Assembly (NCBI GenBank): GCA_009617715.1
Contig: VTFK01000431.1
Coordinates: 124,001-188,000 of the forward strand
Origin: Plectrocnemia conspersa
Lineage: Eukaryota > Arthropoda > Insecta > Trichoptera > Polycentropodidae
Length of the DNA stretch: 64,000 bases
Reading direction: 5' to 3'
A model generated the notes under the pieces. It was not told where the DNA came from and made no database searches. It was given only the letters and a program-made list of their open reading frames with translations. Within the stretch, counting starts at the first letter, position 1. Each line of letters opens with the position of its first letter. Shown in pieces: positions 44,950 through 58,000 of this stretch. The translations under genes were made by a program, and so were the position numbers.

Positions 44950-47260
44950 TTCTTAAATCTAATTTCAAGGGTTAATAACACGAGCTAAGAATCTAAAATA
45001 TAATTTAAATTATTATTTAACGCGGGTGAAAAGGGTAGTTATTTTTTTTATATAAAATAAATAAAGATGGGCCCTGTTTTTTTCTCTTTGTTCTTTTCGA
45101 ACTAAGCGTATTTACATTAAATAAGCCCCACTATTTTCTATTGATAGATTAGATACATGTTTGTATTTGAATCTATTTATATATACACATTTCTGGAATA
45201 AACCCTGTTTCATCCCATTAAAGAAAAAGGCTTTGAACACAGGTGATTACTTTTTTTTTGCGAGAATGCGGTCCACCAGCCTAGAAAAAAGCCATTTTAG
45301 TATAGGTATGTACATTATTCGCAAGGGGCGAAAGCTCGTCGATAACGCTTTTTTCGGCCCATCGACGAAGAGAAATATAAAACATAAAATAACAACGCAC
45401 ATCCTTTAATGTAATAAATGTTGGACAAGCAAACAAATATTTATACAAGTGACTTTTATGGCATTAGAATATTTTCATGTTTTTCAAGAAAGTGCGAAAA
45501 AGCTTTCAAACATTAATACAAATCCTGGGATTAGAATCTGTAAAAAAATCCTTTCAAAAGCATTGGACGTATTAAAGCCCCACAGTTTTGTGTGCACTTT
45601 AAAGTTCCATGTATTATATTATATGTACATAAGTATAAATGTGCCATGTCTATTAACGGAACGGTGACAGTCGAATTACTAAAAACGATGTCATACACAT
45701 GTATTATATCTATGTAATAAAAAATAATGAAATGATATTCTAAAATAGTTTTACTTTTGATTTGCTTTTATGCGTTAATTTGTATAAACATGGAATACTA
45801 TTATTATACAAAATAATGGTTTTCAACCAATAGTTGTTTGCTTTGATATAAATACATTTTTTGGGCTGCCTGGATTTGACAACTTTAATAATTATTATTA
45901 CATATCTGATCATAGCAAATAAACTTTGGATATGTAAACGATAAATGGCGCAATTATTACCTTCTGATACTCGCAAGTTAGTTGACGCAATCTTCCGGAT
46001 ATCACATTAGTTTGTCCAGTTTTCTTAAAAGCAAAAAAAAATATAGTTAACTTTCTAATTCTGTGCGCATATTATTAGGGCCCTAAAGTTTAAAAATGTA
46101 TTTAACCAACATTTCCGAAATTAGGTTTCTTTCGCAACTGTTTCACAATATATAATGCAATAATACCAAGTGTCAGGTTAAATATAGCAACAGGTTTTAA
46201 CAGACGTCTCGATTATAACATCAAAGCCCTACAATTTCGATCGTTTCGAATGTTGCAAGAAATAATTATTAATTTTTTATGGTATAGTATTTACGTTTAC
46301 AAAATATATAATAAAGTATGACATATGTGAGAAATAATTTATTATAAAACACGTGTAATATTTAATGCCTCATTTATTATATTCATATATTTAGTATCTA
46401 AAGTGATTTATTGCTATTGCAATAATATCTGTGATAGATGTGAAAAAATACATGTGATAGTGAATAAAGAATATTTGTTGTATAATATGTCCTCAAAAAA
46501 ATTTAAGAGATAAGTGCTTATTGATAATTGTCAATTAGGAAACTTTGTTAATAGTTAATATTATCTGTATATATATTATCGATTTGCATTAATGACAGTT
46601 TATGTATGCAATTAACATACACTAAAATAAATTAGTAGCTCGTTTATAAACTGAAATATCACTGCGATAAAATGACATAATTTGTGTTGCAAATGAGAAT
46701 TTTTTATTTATTTATTTATTAATTACAAATTTGACCATCATGACTTGACAAGATTTCCCCAATGCAATACATTCACAAAAAATACATATCTTTTCGATGT
46801 CACATGAATTTAAGTAATCAGTAATCCTTTGTTGGATTTCTCGGAACTTTTTATCACTCAATTAAAGGTATGTCTATATTGTTTTTGATTATCTAGCTAA
46901 TTAATTAATTGTGTATTACTCAATTTAGTTATTGAACAGACAAATTTAATAGTCTATTGCTTAAAACCAATCATCAGTTCAAATACTTTTTATAAATATC
47001 AAAATAGGTGCAATAAATCGGGTTAAAAATAAAAATAAGTTCTATTGATACTAGCTTTATGAATGTGCTAACGAGATAAGCATAAAACTGTTTATGTATT
47101 ACTATTGAGAAGAAAAGTGTTAACAACTCTTATATGTGGCTTAGGAAAGGAGGTGTATGCAATCATATACCAGACAAAAAACCGTTATGAACCATTTAAA
47201 TGCGTCGAACACGCAGGATCGAAAAAATGACGCTCTTTAATGTGCGTAAAATAAACGTAC
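44950..47260. other. Gene-free AT-rich stretch
   Basis: I see no coding region, RNA gene or bounded repeat. Small open frames here lack splice context and family resemblance. Confidence 0.35.
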
Positions 47261-47267
47261 AGCAGAT

Positions 47268-47443
47268 CCCCAATAACACGGTAAATTGAAGACGTGCTAT
47301 TTGGGTGTCCGTTACTTTATGTGTAAGCAAGCCAAAGGGAGGATATCTCACCATGCACTCATGATTCATACATACGTGTTTGCTAATCCCCCAACTACAC
47401 GCACCCAAATAGCACGTTCCCAATTTACCGTGTTATTAGGGGG
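47268..47443. mobile_element. MITE with ~38-bp inverted repeats
   Basis: The left arm reads AATAACACGGTAAATTG, then ACGTGCTATTTGGGTG. The reverse complement of the right arm reads TAATAACACGGTAAATTGGG, then ACGTGCTATTTGGGTG. The arms differ at only a few positions and both start with a C run. The spacer is about 95 bp. I could not find a clear target duplication, so the superfamily is open. Confidence 0.75.
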
Positions 47444-47444
47444 C

Positions 47445-48530
47445 TTAAACTATGATAAATCTAAAGAGACATATTATAGGGGGGTGCTTCTTATATTCCG
47501 GAATGGAAGGTATCCACTTTATCAAAAAAAAAAAACGTAAAGCTGGTGTATTATAAAACTGTATTTAATGTTTTTATCTTTTCGATAGATACACACGTGG
47601 ACTTATTTTTTAATACAACCTTATGAATGTAATATCTTAATAAACATTTGAGGAGTTTGAAAAAATATAACGTATCTTTTATATACTAGATCAGGGACGG
47701 TACTTTAGATTTTTCTAAGGGGATGGCGCAAAAGTTGGCCAGTTAGCAGTCGATTTTTTAATATTTCCATTTCGTTAAGATTCATTGTATTTCATTAAAT
47801 GAGATGCATTTTTCTAGGAAAATTCAATGTCAATTCAAGAAAATTAAAATCAAATTTTGGTCAATAGAAAGGCGCAATTATCACCTTTCAGAAATCAAAA
47901 ATTCACGCCAAAATCAATAAAATCGTGCCGTCACCGTTGCAGTAAAAACGCTCGGTTATCTAGCGTTTATATTAAAACTTTTTATAACAAAATTACAAAT
48001 TACAATAAGTGATAATGGAATGAAGCATAACTAAACCAAATTTTGACCAATAGGATAGCGCAAAAAAACAATTATCCCTTCTCAGAAGTCAAAAATTCAC
48101 GTCAAAAGCAATAAAATCGTGTCGGCGCCGTTGCAGTGAGAATTATATGCGTGATATTTTAAAATAATAATTAAAATCAAATCTCAATTATAAAAATATG
48201 TCGCATTTTGAACAAACAGCTACAATTTTCTACGCACATCTTTCTCATAAACTTCTTTCGGATAACCGTAACTGACCAAAAATAACAAGTAAAATTTTTT
48301 ATTGGAATAAATTGGCGAGTGGTGCCTTTACACCATGTATAAAAATTTACAGTGTAAATATATTTTACGCTCACAATTTTTTTACACGGATCAGTTATGG
48401 TACACTACGTTCATCGTCAAGGTGGAGAAAGATACGGTGAACATGTTTTCAGGCAACTCCAGAGAGTCAAATCATCTGGGGGTGCTGTTTATATTCCAGA
48501 ATGGAAGGTATACACTTAATCGACGGAACA
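47445..48530 (+). repeat. Pair of direct repeats about 1 kb apart
   Basis: The segments at about 47455-47523 and 48450-48521 are alignable. Both end in GGGGGTGCT, TATATTCC, GAATGGAAGGTAT and CCACTTTATC/ACACTTAATC. In one shared frame they read S-K-E-T-Y-Y-R-G-V-L-L-I-F-R-N-G-R-Y and S-R-E-S-N-H-L-G-V-L-F-I-F-Q-N-G-R-Y. Whether this similarity reflects coding history or just repeat ancestry is unclear. Confidence 0.5.
47700..48145 (+). repeat. Two copies of the AT-rich dispersed repeat
   Basis: Copies at about 47860-47945 and 48030-48140 share CAAATTTTGRCCAATAGRA, GGCGCAA/AGCGCAA, ATTCACG[CT]CAAAA and CAATAAAATCGTG. An inverted copy is in a SARDH intron (24160-24370). The 47706-47775 part matches the G/C-run repeat at 26840-26940, so the two may belong to one composite element. 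Confidence 0.5.
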
Positions 48531-49095
48531 GAGTTGAATTATATAATAATTTAAGGATCGATTTATAGTGCTTTTAATTCCATAGAAGTTTTGTTATTAT
48601 GCTCATTTCAATGAAATCTCACACAGTGATGCTCCTACGATATTTTTATGTAACGGTGATATTCAAAATGTTTTCTATTGATCCCTATGTTTAGTTTCTG
48701 TAAATTCTGCATTTTTAAAACACAAAACGTATACCTCGGTTACACGATATTAGGTTATTATTTACATTAATTCATTGGATTATTTTATGTGAGCAATAAA
48801 CATTTTAATTTTAATCGAACTAAATTCAATTTACCTTAAATTGTTTTGCTGCCTCGAATTTCAATCAAAGATTATATATTTGCTTATAATTATTTAAGTG
48901 AAAGCCAAACATATTATATATCTATAATATTAACGTTACGTTGCTAATGAAATGTCATTTTCGTTACAAGTAGTGACGGTAACACAAAATGTTTGATCGA
49001 TAAGCCCTAGACTGGAAAGGCATATCCTTGGTTACGAGACAGTGTTTTCGAGGGACGCCCATTGATTTAGTTGAAAGGAGTGTTTTAAAAGCGAG

Positions 49096-52000
49096 ATGAA
49101 GATTCCTCACACCGTCGATTCCAACACGTTCGAAACTTACAAAAGCGTCCCAAAGTGCGAGGAGCACTTTGGCCCTTGTTCTTCAAACTTTGAATGGGAC
49201 AAACACCGACCGGTCAGTTTGTCCAAGCTGTGCGTGAAAGATAACCGAGAATTGGTTGGGTAAGTGCCGTGAGATTCAACTTGGATTGAAAATATCAGTT
49301 AGAACCATATGTAAGTTTATTATACTCTAACCTTTTTTGGGGATAAGTACTATAATCTCTACATTTTTATATTTTTTCTAATCGTATGTATAATATGTAT
49401 CCGACTATATTTTCTCTTTTAGTTATGCATAAACCATATTTAATTCGTCAAAATCCAACCTAATTATTCTGTATTTTATTAAATATCTTAGCATGGTTTT
49501 TGTATCATATTTTTTTAACAATAGTGATATTAAACATAAATTATATATTACATCTAAGCATCTATTAACTAAATCTTTCATTTATAGTTTCAAATCACGT
49601 ATTGATTTATAGTTTATCATCATAACTATCGCACGATTAACTTTGATTTATTAACCTTTAACCACTTTCAATGTTATTCATGTTTATGGGACTCACACCG
49701 TGCTTTAATTTATCGTCTCTAAATAAATACATTTCACAAGAGTTATCAAGGAAATATTTTATGTATTTATATATAACATTAATAATATCAGTTTGCAGTT
49801 CTTGATAATTAGGTTTTTACTAAAAGTATTTTTTATCATTACATTATACTTATCTATTAAAATAATTTTTCGTTCCTATGTGTTTGTTTATTGCTCATTA
49901 AAGCTGTCTTCGTAGAATTTCTCTGCTGAAACCCTAATTGTTCTTTAATTTGAATGTTTTTATTATCCACAAGTACATAAACATCTTTTCCATTAAATTC
50001 AATATATTAATGGGTCTTATAGTACAGGTTTTTATTATGACATTCACTTTTGAAATTGGCACTATTGTTGATACCTTTAATTTATTTATAATTCAACCTT
50101 ATGTTAGAGATTTATTTAATAAATAAATAAACGGATCATATAAATAGCAGTGGCGTAGCTATGGTGGAGCGAGGGGGGCGGGCTGCCCCGGGCGGCACTC
50201 ACTTGGGGGCGGCATATTTGCGATGGGATTTTTGTTACAAAAACGACATTACTGCATACTAAAAAAAAATAAAAAACGTTAAATTTTTGCTACCAAACTT
50301 ATACGCTAATGAAAAAAAATGTAGTGACTTACATGACTAAAGATTTCACTTTATCTATAATACCTAAAAATTATATAGATTCACAAAACTTAACCCTAAG
50401 ATATTCAAAATATAAATGTGTGCCATATTCTGTCCATAAAATGCATTAAAAAATATTTTATTACATATAAACCAAAAGTGCTAAAAAGTATGATTTTTAG
50501 ATTTACATATATTGAAAATTGATTATGCTCCATTTTGGTTGCAAAAAAAGTGTAATTGTTTATTAAAATTTACAATATTTAACCCAACAGTTAATTACTA
50601 TATTTATAAATCAGAATAAAAGTTAAAGTTGGCAAAATTAAATTTACTTTTTTCATTTAGGTGACACTCAAATTTTCCATAGGTAAATCAAAATCAATAA
50701 TTTTTTTATTATATTACGTTTAAAAAAAACTGCATTATAAAACAATAAAGATAATATTATTTCACGTGTATATTTTGTTCAGTATGTACATATATTATTA
50801 ATAAATAATTGATTTAGAAATCAATCACAATACGTATTATTTAGTTGGGTCCATGAATAGGTTTTTAATTTTTTTTATAAGGTAGCAATTTTAGGGTCCT
50901 TTAATTTCCTATAAGGTAGCAATTTTAATTCAAAATTATCGCATTGAAAAATATTGGTTTTATATTTAGTGCCAATTAAAATCAATAATTGACATTTCAT
51001 TTTTTATTGGTTCGTTACAGTGCATTTTTAAACTTATTTTTCAATTAGAGATAAGCACTTTTCTTAACTAGAAACAAACTTTTTTACACCATATTTAAAT
51101 AACTTATGTAGAATACTGTTATTACTAATTTTATGTATAGCTCTTTCCACTTTATAAATATACTGAAAATGTTTTTAACAAAAAAAACACTAAATGCTAA
51201 ATATGGAAAATAAAAATATTGCACTAATTCTGAAATCCGCTAATACTTTACTAACTAGACATTAGGTTTCGTTAGATAGTTTATAAAAAAATCATTTTTT
51301 TAGTAGAAAACATTGCACGATCGATTTTCCGAGAGTGCAATATTTTTTATGAGCAATTAATATATATATTAGCTTAAAAATATGCACGAATATAATATTT
51401 TAATAATAATATAAATTAAAAATATTTTTTCAGAATATCCGATAAGCAATTTTCCACTCGCTAAAGACAGGAATTACCTACTCGAAATACTTGACACTAA
51501 TTTGCCTTTGAACGTCCTGTCGGAGCATATTTCCGATGATGCATTTTGGAGAAGAGCTTTCAAGTAAATTGAAAAAGATGCAATAAAATCTCCTACGTTA
51601 TGATGTAATGAATATAAAATATGTTTTAAAACCCTCAGAGAAAAATGGCCAAATAGAATTGTTGACGGAAAAAGACCAATTATACAGTTGTACATGGAAG
51701 CTCATTGCACCGAAGAGTTGGAAGAAACTCATCCTAGATTATACGATCCTGAAAAGGTATTTATATTATTATATTTTATTTATATTTAATACACAAAAAT
51801 AATATTTAAATTATGATTCAAATATAAGATATCACAATTAGTAAAATTATGGTCTCCACACGTGAGACACTTATCAATAAAAAGCATGGTACCATCTGAT
51901 CTACCTTTGGAGACCTCTCCCGAATGGATTGACAACAAAGATAACATTGGAAAGACAGCTAAACAATATTTTAAAAACAAGACTAAAATAATATATAGAG

Positions 52001-55000
52001 GTTAGTGTACTTTGATAATAAATACATATTTATTATTTATCGATTATAATTTTTAGATCATATACCATTGAATGGCATTTTGAGCAGTTTGACGATGTTG
52101 AGCGAAATTCACCTTACGTATGCTTTGCGTAGTTCGGGAGTTACTTTTAGACACGATCTGTTCCAAATGACTCCAGTGGATGTCAAAAGATTAGCTAGAG
52201 GCTTAGAGAAATGTTCTCAGTTGAAAATATTAAGGTAGGATCACTAATAGTATAATTTTATTAATAGATTTTATGTTATGCCTTTATTTTAGGATTACAA
52301 GTAGCGATATGGATTGCTCAAAGTTGAAAGTCATCCTGAAATCTCTGGTTGACAATCATGGAATCAGGATATTAGATTTCAGCCATTGCAAAGTATCCGA
52401 CAATGGAGCTTTGGCGCTTTCTAAATTCATCATAAAACATCCCGGATTGAAAGATTTGGTGCTTATCAACAATAAAATAGGTATTTGCTTAGAAAATTAT
52501 ATGTATACTTTATCTGAATAACAGAATAAACAAAGTGGTAATTACTTTTATGTTCCAATATTTAATAAGTCCAAAAAATTTCAACCTTTATGAGTTCAAC
52601 CCCATAAATGGCTGATGAGTTCCTGTTTTGAAAACGAAAAATTTTCCAGTCTTTTTTTATGAATTTTTAAGCTCAAGATTTTTGGTTCTGTTTTGATGAA
52701 AAATCAAATAAAACAAAAATTCTTAATTCTTTTAATAGATTTATAAAAAGCAAAATATTTATTTTTGGTACTGTTTAAAATAAAAATCAAAAAAAAAATA
52801 AAAAAAAATATTACAGGTGTATAAATTTTCATGAGGACATATAACAAATATTATTTATTGTCTATCCCATGTATGTATTACTATATTAGTATATTTTCAG
52901 CACAGAGAGGAGCCGAGGGTCTAGCATATGCATTGAATCATCCAGCCAGCAGACTTTTGACTCTAGACATGAGAATGAACAGCCATTTGGGTTCAACGGG
53001 GGCGGCCCACATAGCTGCGGCTCTGCTCAGAGGAAGCGTGTTACAAAAGTACCGTGTTATTTTGCTTATTATGACAAGGGCCGGACTAGGGCGTTACGAA
53101 ATTTCTTTCTCCACAGCCTAAACTTGTCGGCTTGCGGAATCACCAGAGAACCGGTCGAAGGTGCAGCCGATTGTGGACAATTGATCGCTTCGGCCGTAGC
53201 CGCCGGAAGGTCGCCCCTCAGAGAGTTGGACCTCAGCGTCAACGATTTGGGACCCGTGAGTTTCTTGGCCCATTGCAAACCTTATGACCCGTTGTATAAA
53301 CTTTTACTATCGTTTTTACGCAGCGCTTCTCGATTACGCATGCAAAATGTGTAACGGTTGATCGTTTGACATGTTTACAACGCATAAAAGATGTGCGTCA
53401 TAAAACTTTATGACGGCTATAGTTAAAAAATACGATTTTAACAACATTTTAAAACGCGAACATCTACTTTAAATATGAATGCGATATTTTACTGTCGTTA
53501 CAATCAATAGTGACTTAAACTTCTTGCTTGGAAATAAATTATTTAAAATCTCTTTCATATGAAGTATAAAGTATAAGTATATTAGAAACAGTATGAAGGT
53601 TTTGGTATTTGATTTTTGATTCTAATATGTTTGCCCCATTATGCAGTCAACTAAGAAAAAACTGTTGATAAATGTAATTTTTCTTTCAATTGAGTTAGAT
53701 AAATATACCTATACTATATGTCAAATACTTATTAACTAATACGAGGGCTCTGTGGCTGCGGGAGTTTTATCTTATAGGGCGCGTGGCTGGTTCCTCGGAT
53801 GGCTACTGGTAAAAGCGTCGCTTCAACCTATACGCGATGTTATGCTGGTGCCATCGATCGACACTTTCTATCATAGGGGGGGATGCACGCTAGCTGGCCA
53901 AAATATCGCTTTTTTGAAAGTCGGATATCCGAAAAAACAGAAAAAATTCATTTTGAATTCTGATACAATTTTGCTAATAAAACCCGTGCATTGTGGTCAA
54001 AACAACCATGATGTTTGTCTCATGTTTTTTTCACGGTCATTAACAATTACAATCGCCCTTTTAAATGGCATATGTGTTCCTTCAATAATATTTACTGCAT
54101 AATTTAATGCGTAATTTGAAACGTAACAATACCTAAATTTTACCTTAATCAAAGTTCATTCTCTGATGCAATTAAATTAAAACGTATTTAATGATAGAAC
54201 CATTGTCTAAATAAAAAATGCAGAACATTTTTTTTATAAACTCTGTCATAGTGTTTTAAATTAAAATCACAAATGCCAGTAAAACGTTATCATCTTTAGT
54301 CATTTTTAACGAGTCTTCTCACTAAATAAGACGGATGAATCAAATGCAGTCGTCACATATTGCCAGAATTTTTTTTAAATAGTCGTAATCCAGATAAGCT
54401 TCAGAACTTACTGGTATATCATAAATTTATTATATATTGGCAATGTTTCCCGAAAATCCAGTACAATTTAAAAAAAAAGTGCCAAAATATTATTGAGTTG
54501 TAAATAAACGACTTTTAAATGTGCAACAAATTTTAAATCAAGTACAGTTTGTGTAATTATTTTAATTACGTGATATTCTATAGCCGTGTCTGCATCGTCT
54601 GGTTGACGTGAAGAGGGCAGCGGCCGCTTCTTCGGTCTTCTCAGCCTCGGTCGATGCTTCTGCGCAGCTTTGCTTGGTATAGCTTCAGATGAACTCTCGT
54701 TTATCCCATATCAGAAGTAGCCTATGAAAGTTTTTGTGAAAGTTCTTGTAGAAGTGAATGATGTGTGTTATTTATGCTTATATATACGGTATGGAGTTCG
54801 GCATCAAGATATTCTTGCTTGGTCGGCCAAAACTGTAGCTTTATTGGTAGTGAGTTTGTCCCTGATTTAATTTGTGCCTGATAGTGATTGGAAAATTTAA
54901 TGCTTGGTTTAAAACTGTGGCTGTTGAGATTAGGTAAAGATTATAAAATTGAAGATTTCTTTATATTTTGCCAAAAATGCCTTTTAGCATCATCAGAAGA

Positions 55001-58000
55001 TAATTATTTATTTATGATACACTCTTTTTAACATCGCACAAATAAGAGTTTTAGAAACGCTCTTTAATAATTTTGGCTTTTAATGTCAAAAAACACGGTA
55101 ATTAAATTGCGATCTTATCTCCTATTTGCCCCACGGATAGGAGCGTACTGAAAGTATTCGATCGTTTTGTTGTATTGTTACAAATTTTATTCGATCAAAT
55201 TAATATTTTATTTTTACGTTATATATTAGACTTTTTTTATATTTACGTGATTTTATCCTTGCGTAAATATAAATGGCGATTATCTTCAGGTACTAAATCG
55301 AATGGAATGTTTCTTCTTTTCGTCACAATAATCCTAGTCCATCATTGCAAAAATTAATTGGCTCACTATGTTGCAGACAGGTTGTTTTTTCAATTGAGGA
55401 TTAAATCGCAGCTTCCCTATTTCACAGAGCAGATAAGCTTTCGGATAGTTAGCATAAAAATGCCAAAGAAGCATTTAAATTAAATTGCTTCACTATTGTG
55501 ATGGAAATAAAAAATTTAATGATATTTCACATTTATCATGTTCGAAAGATTTCAGTAAAAGATGGGTCTAGTATTTTCTAAAGAAGGTGTTAGGACAATG
55601 TTTAAATCTCAAAATAAAATTGGAACCATTTTTTGAATGGAAAAGACAAAATTAATAACGAATCAGAAGTAGTATACAAAATTTTTTGTAGCGATTGTGA
55701 CAAAATTTACATTTGTCAGACAAACCGTAGGATTTTAGAAAGAAAGATAGATAATAGAAACGCGATACAATACTTTGACAAACCAGACTTTCAATGAAAT
55801 TCATAATATAAACTTTGATACAACTAAAACTTTAGGCAAAATTAAGAACTCAACGCAAAAGCAATTTTAAGTACTTGTTTAATGGTTTTAAAGCAATATA
55901 AATTAAATTTTAACAAAATTCATATAAATATAAATTTATTTAAACAAATCAATTTGAAAATGAATGCATTTGTTGTTTCCTTAGTAACAAACAATACAAT
56001 TAATAATAAAACAAAAGATCTAATCAAAAACGACGCAGCTTAAAAGTCTGCGGCGGCTGAGATAAGGTCAAAATTCCGCACAAGATGATGATCCCATCAT
56101 CGGTAGTCGAAACATCGGCAAGCGAGATGCGAGTAAAAATGGCGCGATACGAAATCCCTCACATCTCAAAAAGCTAAGTAAAATGTTTAATAAATCCGGT
56201 AAATAACTGCGGGGTAAAAATATATTTTTTTATTTTTAAAAAATATTTATTATTGCTTGTATTTATAATGGCCAGATCATTACCTGATTTTCTGATAAAC
56301 AATGTATTTATATACATTTTCAAATTTATAGCGATTATAATGCATCAGCATCAACGTCGCCGATCAGTAATGTCGTTAAAAATATAATTATATCATTAAG
56401 TAATTATTTATAATAAAATATATTAGATTTTTCTTATATTTGTAATTTGATAATTCCTTATTGCTTTGAAAATATACATGAATTATATTATTTATTTACG
56501 AGAGCACCTGTACGTAACACATTTAGCATAAAATGGTTTGACGTGCTTGACGTAAGAATCTATACCACGATTTATTATGAAACATCAAAACTTTCAAATA
56601 TGTCAAAAAGTGATTGAAATACTATATATATTTATACTATATGCGTCAATGTATATTTTTATCGATCAAAACTTGTACATTAAAATCTTATTAAGGCTCA
56701 AATATCTAGAATTGTATAGAGCCACTAATATCAAATTCAATTTAAATTTTCTTCGTGAGTAGTACCATTAAGCATAATGATAATATTATATTTAATTAGT
56801 GTTAATTAACAACGCTCCGGGCAATTTAAATGGAAAAGGTACAACGTCCTAAAATATATTTTGATAGCATAATTTTTGAAGCGGAATACCCTCGAGTAAA
56901 TGTAATATAAATAAATATATTTGATTGATGTGCGTCATTATAATAATATCTATTGACAGTATCAAAGACGTAAATATCAAAAAATGATAAATTTGTCCAA
57001 CCGAACTAGATTTCATTATATAAGTGTCCGAAAATGGAATAACATATAGTAATTTTCATGTCTCAACAACTCGACAGTATATTTTTTATGTTTTTACATT
57101 TCTTGTTAACGTATTAAGTACTGCGAGAAAATTGCTATTTATTGAACGTTTCCAAATCAATACTGGTTGTATTTGAAGTAATAAAGAAAGACAACTGACA
57201 AATTGAGCAATCCTGACTCGACAACATTATTAGGTTTTCAAATTTATGTAAATTTATTTTGTAAATATATGTATGTCCGGAGCGGAGCTTAAAAGCTTAC
57301 CGCAAATGTTTCTCGAATATGAATGAATATTTGAAGCAAAAGCTACTCTTTTCATCACGCGTGTTTTTACGAAATCAACAAAATCCTAAAGATTACTTAT
57401 TTTTGAACGTGTTTAATGATGAATCTTTTATACAGTTTGTTGTTCTTCTAAAATGAAATAGTAATAATATTTTTTAAATGTATCTTTTGGTGAGACAGTT
57501 TCGTCTATATCCAAAAAAAATAACGATTTAATCAGACAGGAAAAGAAATCAAAACAACACGATAAAATTAAAAACTAATTATAGATTTTTTTCTACATCC
57601 CTACAATTTTTTTTGTGTGGTAATTCTTTAATAACACGTGTATGCAATATTGATTTCAAAATTTAGATTTAAGCGCAGAATTTATTGTCGTATTGTATTA
57701 TCTAGCGCGTGTCCTTTTACATAAAAAGTAGTTTTTATCGGCGGCACTTATGAGTGATTAACGACTCGGGATTATTAACGCAATTGTTTGGTTACGAGAT
57801 CTCTCTTCCATTGTTTTGTAAATATTCTGTGTGGCTTTACTTTCAAGAATAGTTGATTTTTTGTTTATTTAAATGGCCGGTAAGGTGATTTCGAAATTGT
57901 AGTCAGTCTGATCCGTCATAATATTTTAAAATGTAGTCAATTAAAATATTTAAAAAATCGTATCTCTATTCAAAAATATTTCTTGCAGAAAAATATTTTA

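Noticed and set aside
53752..54102. 116-codon plus-strand frame in DRC5-like intron 8
   Set aside because: No family resemblance, no splice context and no paralog in the window; probably chance or an unrecognised transposon piece.
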